Below, piece by piece: positions 6,161-7,645 of a stretch of 7,645 bases of DNA (position 1 is its first letter; each line of letters starts with the position of its first letter). Source of the DNA: JAJKIP01 sp040509055. Lineage in GTDB: Bacteria; Bacteroidota; Bacteroidia; Chitinophagales; Chitinophagaceae. The stretch lies in NCBI GenBank assembly GCA_040509055.1, contig JBEVLT010000429.1, positions 1-7,645 on the forward strand, given 5' to 3'. Below the pieces are notes generated by a model. It ran no database searches. It had not been told where the DNA came from and saw only the letters and a program-made list of their open reading frames with translations. Made by a program: the position numbers and the translations under genes.

Positions 6161-6181
6161 TGCAGCGTTTACTACGCTGCA
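6161..6181. promoter_or_regulatory. Perfect inverted repeat upstream of the second lipoprotein gene
   Basis: TGCAGCGT (6161-6168) and ACGCTGCA (6174-6181) are perfect reverse complements with a 5-base spacer. No T-run follows, so it is not a second terminator. It overlaps the candidate -33 element of the second lipoprotein gene, a place where an operator could sit. No counterpart was seen upstream of the first lipoprotein. Function is inferred from position only. Confidence 0.4.
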
Positions 6182-6198
6182 GAAAATCGTTATTTTCG
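6168..6198 (+). promoter_or_regulatory. Candidate Bacteroidota-type promoter of the second lipoprotein gene
   Basis: TTTA (6168-6171), then 19 bases, then TATTTTCG (6191-6198). This resembles the Bacteroidota sigma-ABfr consensus TTTG-N19-TAnnTTTG, with one mismatch in the -33 box and one in the -7 box. It would start transcription near 6205, leaving a leader of about 15 bases before ATG 6219. It lies just after the terminator of the upstream gene, where a new promoter is expected. Confidence 0.4.
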
Positions 6199-6218
6199 CA
6201 TCGATTTAATCACCCTCC

Positions 6219-7645
6219 ATGAAAAAACACTCCCTGATTCTTTCCCTTTTCGTTTCCCTTGCCGCATTATTCACTGCCTGTCAGAAGGACCTCAGCTTCG
6301 AGACCAGTGGCACCCCGTCTGCCGGTACCCTGCAAAGCGAAACGTCGGGCGACTGCCTGCCCAAGACGGTAGCAGGCGTGTACGAGGCCGCTACGGCCCT
6401 TGATGGCAACACCAATTATATTGAAGTACAGGTAGATGTGCTGCAGGCCGGGTCTTACCTGATCTATACCGATACGGTCAATGGCATTTATTTCCGCGGC
6501 ACGGGTGTATTCAATACGGCCGGCCTCAATACGGTACGGCTCAGGGGCAACGGTACACCGTTGGCCATGGGCATCAGCAATTTCGTGGTCAAATACGGGT
6601 TGTCGGAATGTTCCGTGTCCGTGCCGGTACTGCCTGCGGGCGGCGCCAGCCCTGCTGTGTACACGCTGAGCAGCGGCACCGGTGGCGAGTGCATGAGTGC
6701 TGCCGTATCGGGAACGTTTACGGAGGGTGCTCTGCTGGGCTCCTCCAATACGGTGACAATCAATGTAAATGTAACGACCATCGGAACTTATAATGTAAGC
6801 ACGGTGGCCACAAACGGCATTACGTTCAGCGGCACCGGGGCATTGCTCACTACAGGTGCTGGTACCATCACCCTGACTGCCAGCGGTACGCCCACTGCCG
6901 CCGGTACGACCAATATTCCGGTAACGGTAGGGACCTCATCCTGCAACTTCCCGGTTACGGTGATTGGCCCGGCCTCCTTTTCAGTGGACTGCGGATCGGC
7001 TATGGTGAACGGTACCTATGAAGAGGGCGTGGCGCTGGGTGCCGGCAATACGGTCGATATCCAGGTGAATGTGACCACGGTTGGCGGGTACAATATTAGC
7101 GGCACGGTAAACGGCATGACCTTCTCCCGCTCCGGGAACTTTACGGCTACCGGCCCCCAATCGGTTACGCTGGCAGGCAGCGGCACCCCGATTGCGGACG
7201 GCACCTTCAATGTGCCTGTTTCAGCCGGTTCTTCCCCCTGCAGCTTTTCGGTAACGGTAGACCCTGGCCCCGCTGCACCGGCAGGCACCTGGAAATTTAC
7301 GGCAGGAACGACTACTTACCAGGGCCCTACAGAAGACGCCTCTGTAGCTTCTTCAGGCGGAGCGACCACGCTTGTAGTCGGTGGCGGCACGAGCTCCGGC
7401 TCAGCCGTATTCAGCCTTGCATTTACCAACCAGAGCGGAGGCATTACTACCGGCGCCTATTCCGGCACGGCTATGACGGGAAAGTTCAACATTTTTATGT
7501 TTACAGATGGAACGATCACGTACCAGGGAATGCCGATGACCGGGTCTAATATTTCTGCTACGATTACCACGTTCAATACGACCACGCATATTGTGGAAGG
7601 CACGTTCAGTGGCACGGCCAAGGATGGGTCCGGCAACAATGTGAC
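6219..7645 (+). CDS. Surface lipoprotein with three Cys-bracketed Ig-like repeats, paralog 2 (3' end cut by window)
   Basis: Open from ATG 6219 to the window end with no stop: 475 codons plus two bases, so partial. The signal peptide MKKHSLILSLFVSLAALFTA is followed by Cys21, the likely lipidation site, then QKD, resembling the Bacteroidota lipoprotein export signal. Three repeats carry cysteine pairs C46/C131, C158/C242 and C258/C341, the same spacing as in the upstream paralog. Identity is about 69% over residues 21-349 with no gap. After VDPGPAAPAG the sequence departs completely: a small, Gly/Thr/Ser-rich, beta-looking domain starts at GTWKF (356-360) and runs through FNIFMFTDGTITYQG (423-437) to EGTFSGTAKDGSGNNV. 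The last part resembles C-terminal domains common in Bacteroidota lipoproteins (DUF6252-like is my guess), where only a short end would be missing. Own transcription unit, behind a terminator. Binding role inferred. Confidence 0.85.
   Translation, partial: MKKHSLILSLFVSLAALFTACQKDLSFETSGTPSAGTLQSETSGDCLPKTVAGVYEAATALDGNTNYIEVQVDVLQAGSYLIYTDTVNGIYFRGTGVFNTAGLNTVRLRGNGTPLAMGISNFVVKYGLSECSVSVPVLPAGGASPAVYTLSSGTGGECMSAAVSGTFTEGALLGSSNTVTINVNVTTIGTYNVSTVATNGITFSGTGALLTTGAGTITLTASGTPTAAGTTNIPVTVGTSSCNFPVTVIGPASFSVDCGSAMVNGTYEEGVALGAGNTVDIQVNVTTVGGYNISGTVNGMTFSRSGNFTATGPQSVTLAGSGTPIADGTFNVPVSAGSSPCSFSVTVDPGPAAPAGTWKFTAGTTTYQGPTEDASVASSGGATTLVVGGGTSSGSAVFSLAFTNQSGGITTGAYSGTAMTGKFNIFMFTDGTITYQGMPMTGSNISATITTFNTTTHIVEGTFSGTAKDGSGNNV
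6279..7265 (+). repeat. Tandem duplicated stalk-coding block, copy 2
   Basis: Second copy of the 987-base block at 4468-5454, at a constant offset of 1811 bases. The three encoded repeats fall at about 6348-6635, 6684-6971 and 6981-7265. Divergence is spread along the block with many synonymous differences, but some patches are nearly identical, for example 7025-7054 against 5214-5243 (29 of 30 bases). Confidence 0.85.

Noticed and set aside
6161..6181. Second intrinsic terminator between the lipoproteins
   Set aside because: The inverted repeat is perfect but is not followed by a T-run, and a much better terminator lies at 6094-6123.
4537..7265. CRISPR-like or simple DNA repeat array
   Set aside because: The periodicity is of protein domains of about 95 residues with divergent DNA, not short identical direct repeats with spacers.

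Overview
The window looks like chromosomal DNA from a Bacteroidota bacterium, probably of the Chitinophagaceae. Supporting signs are the protein families present (glycosylasparaginase paired with CutC, an exported Asp-box protein, 'CQKD/CQKE' lipoproteins built from Cys-bracketed Gly/Thr-rich domains), weak or absent Shine-Dalgarno sequences, TAnnTTTG-like promoter elements, and GC-rich genes separated by AT-rich gaps. The family-level placement is inference. I saw no tRNA, rRNA, CRISPR array, insertion sequence or phage gene.

Layout. (1) Positions 1-191 are a leader with a long imperfect palindrome, a possible promoter and a small hairpin. (2) Positions 192-2301 are a tight three-gene plus-strand operon: a Tat-type glycosylasparaginase, a CutC-family protein whose start codon shares a base with the previous stop, and a small DUF486/DMT membrane protein five bases further on. 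(3) A two-helix membrane protein on the minus strand (2307-2570) converges on the operon with a 5-base gap. (4) An exported AhpC/TSA-type thioredoxin-fold protein (2692-3279) converges, with a 3-base gap, on a secreted Asp-box beta-propeller protein on the minus strand (3283-4299). (5) From 4405 to the right edge there are two tandem paralogous lipoproteins. The second is cut by the window edge.

The most notable part is the lipoprotein pair. From the lipidated cysteine onward, 329 residues of each align without a gap at about 69% identity by hand count. This shared part contains three repeats of about 95 residues, each bracketed by two cysteines. The similarity then stops abruptly, and each protein carries an unrelated C-terminal domain. 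A textbook intrinsic terminator separates the genes, so the second probably has its own promoter. This suggests a constant surface stalk displaying interchangeable tips.

Functionally, the first operon points to release of the glycan-asparagine linkage of N-glycoproteins, with CutC translationally tied to that step. The redoxin and Asp-box proteins are typical envelope or secreted proteins with no clear link to either block.
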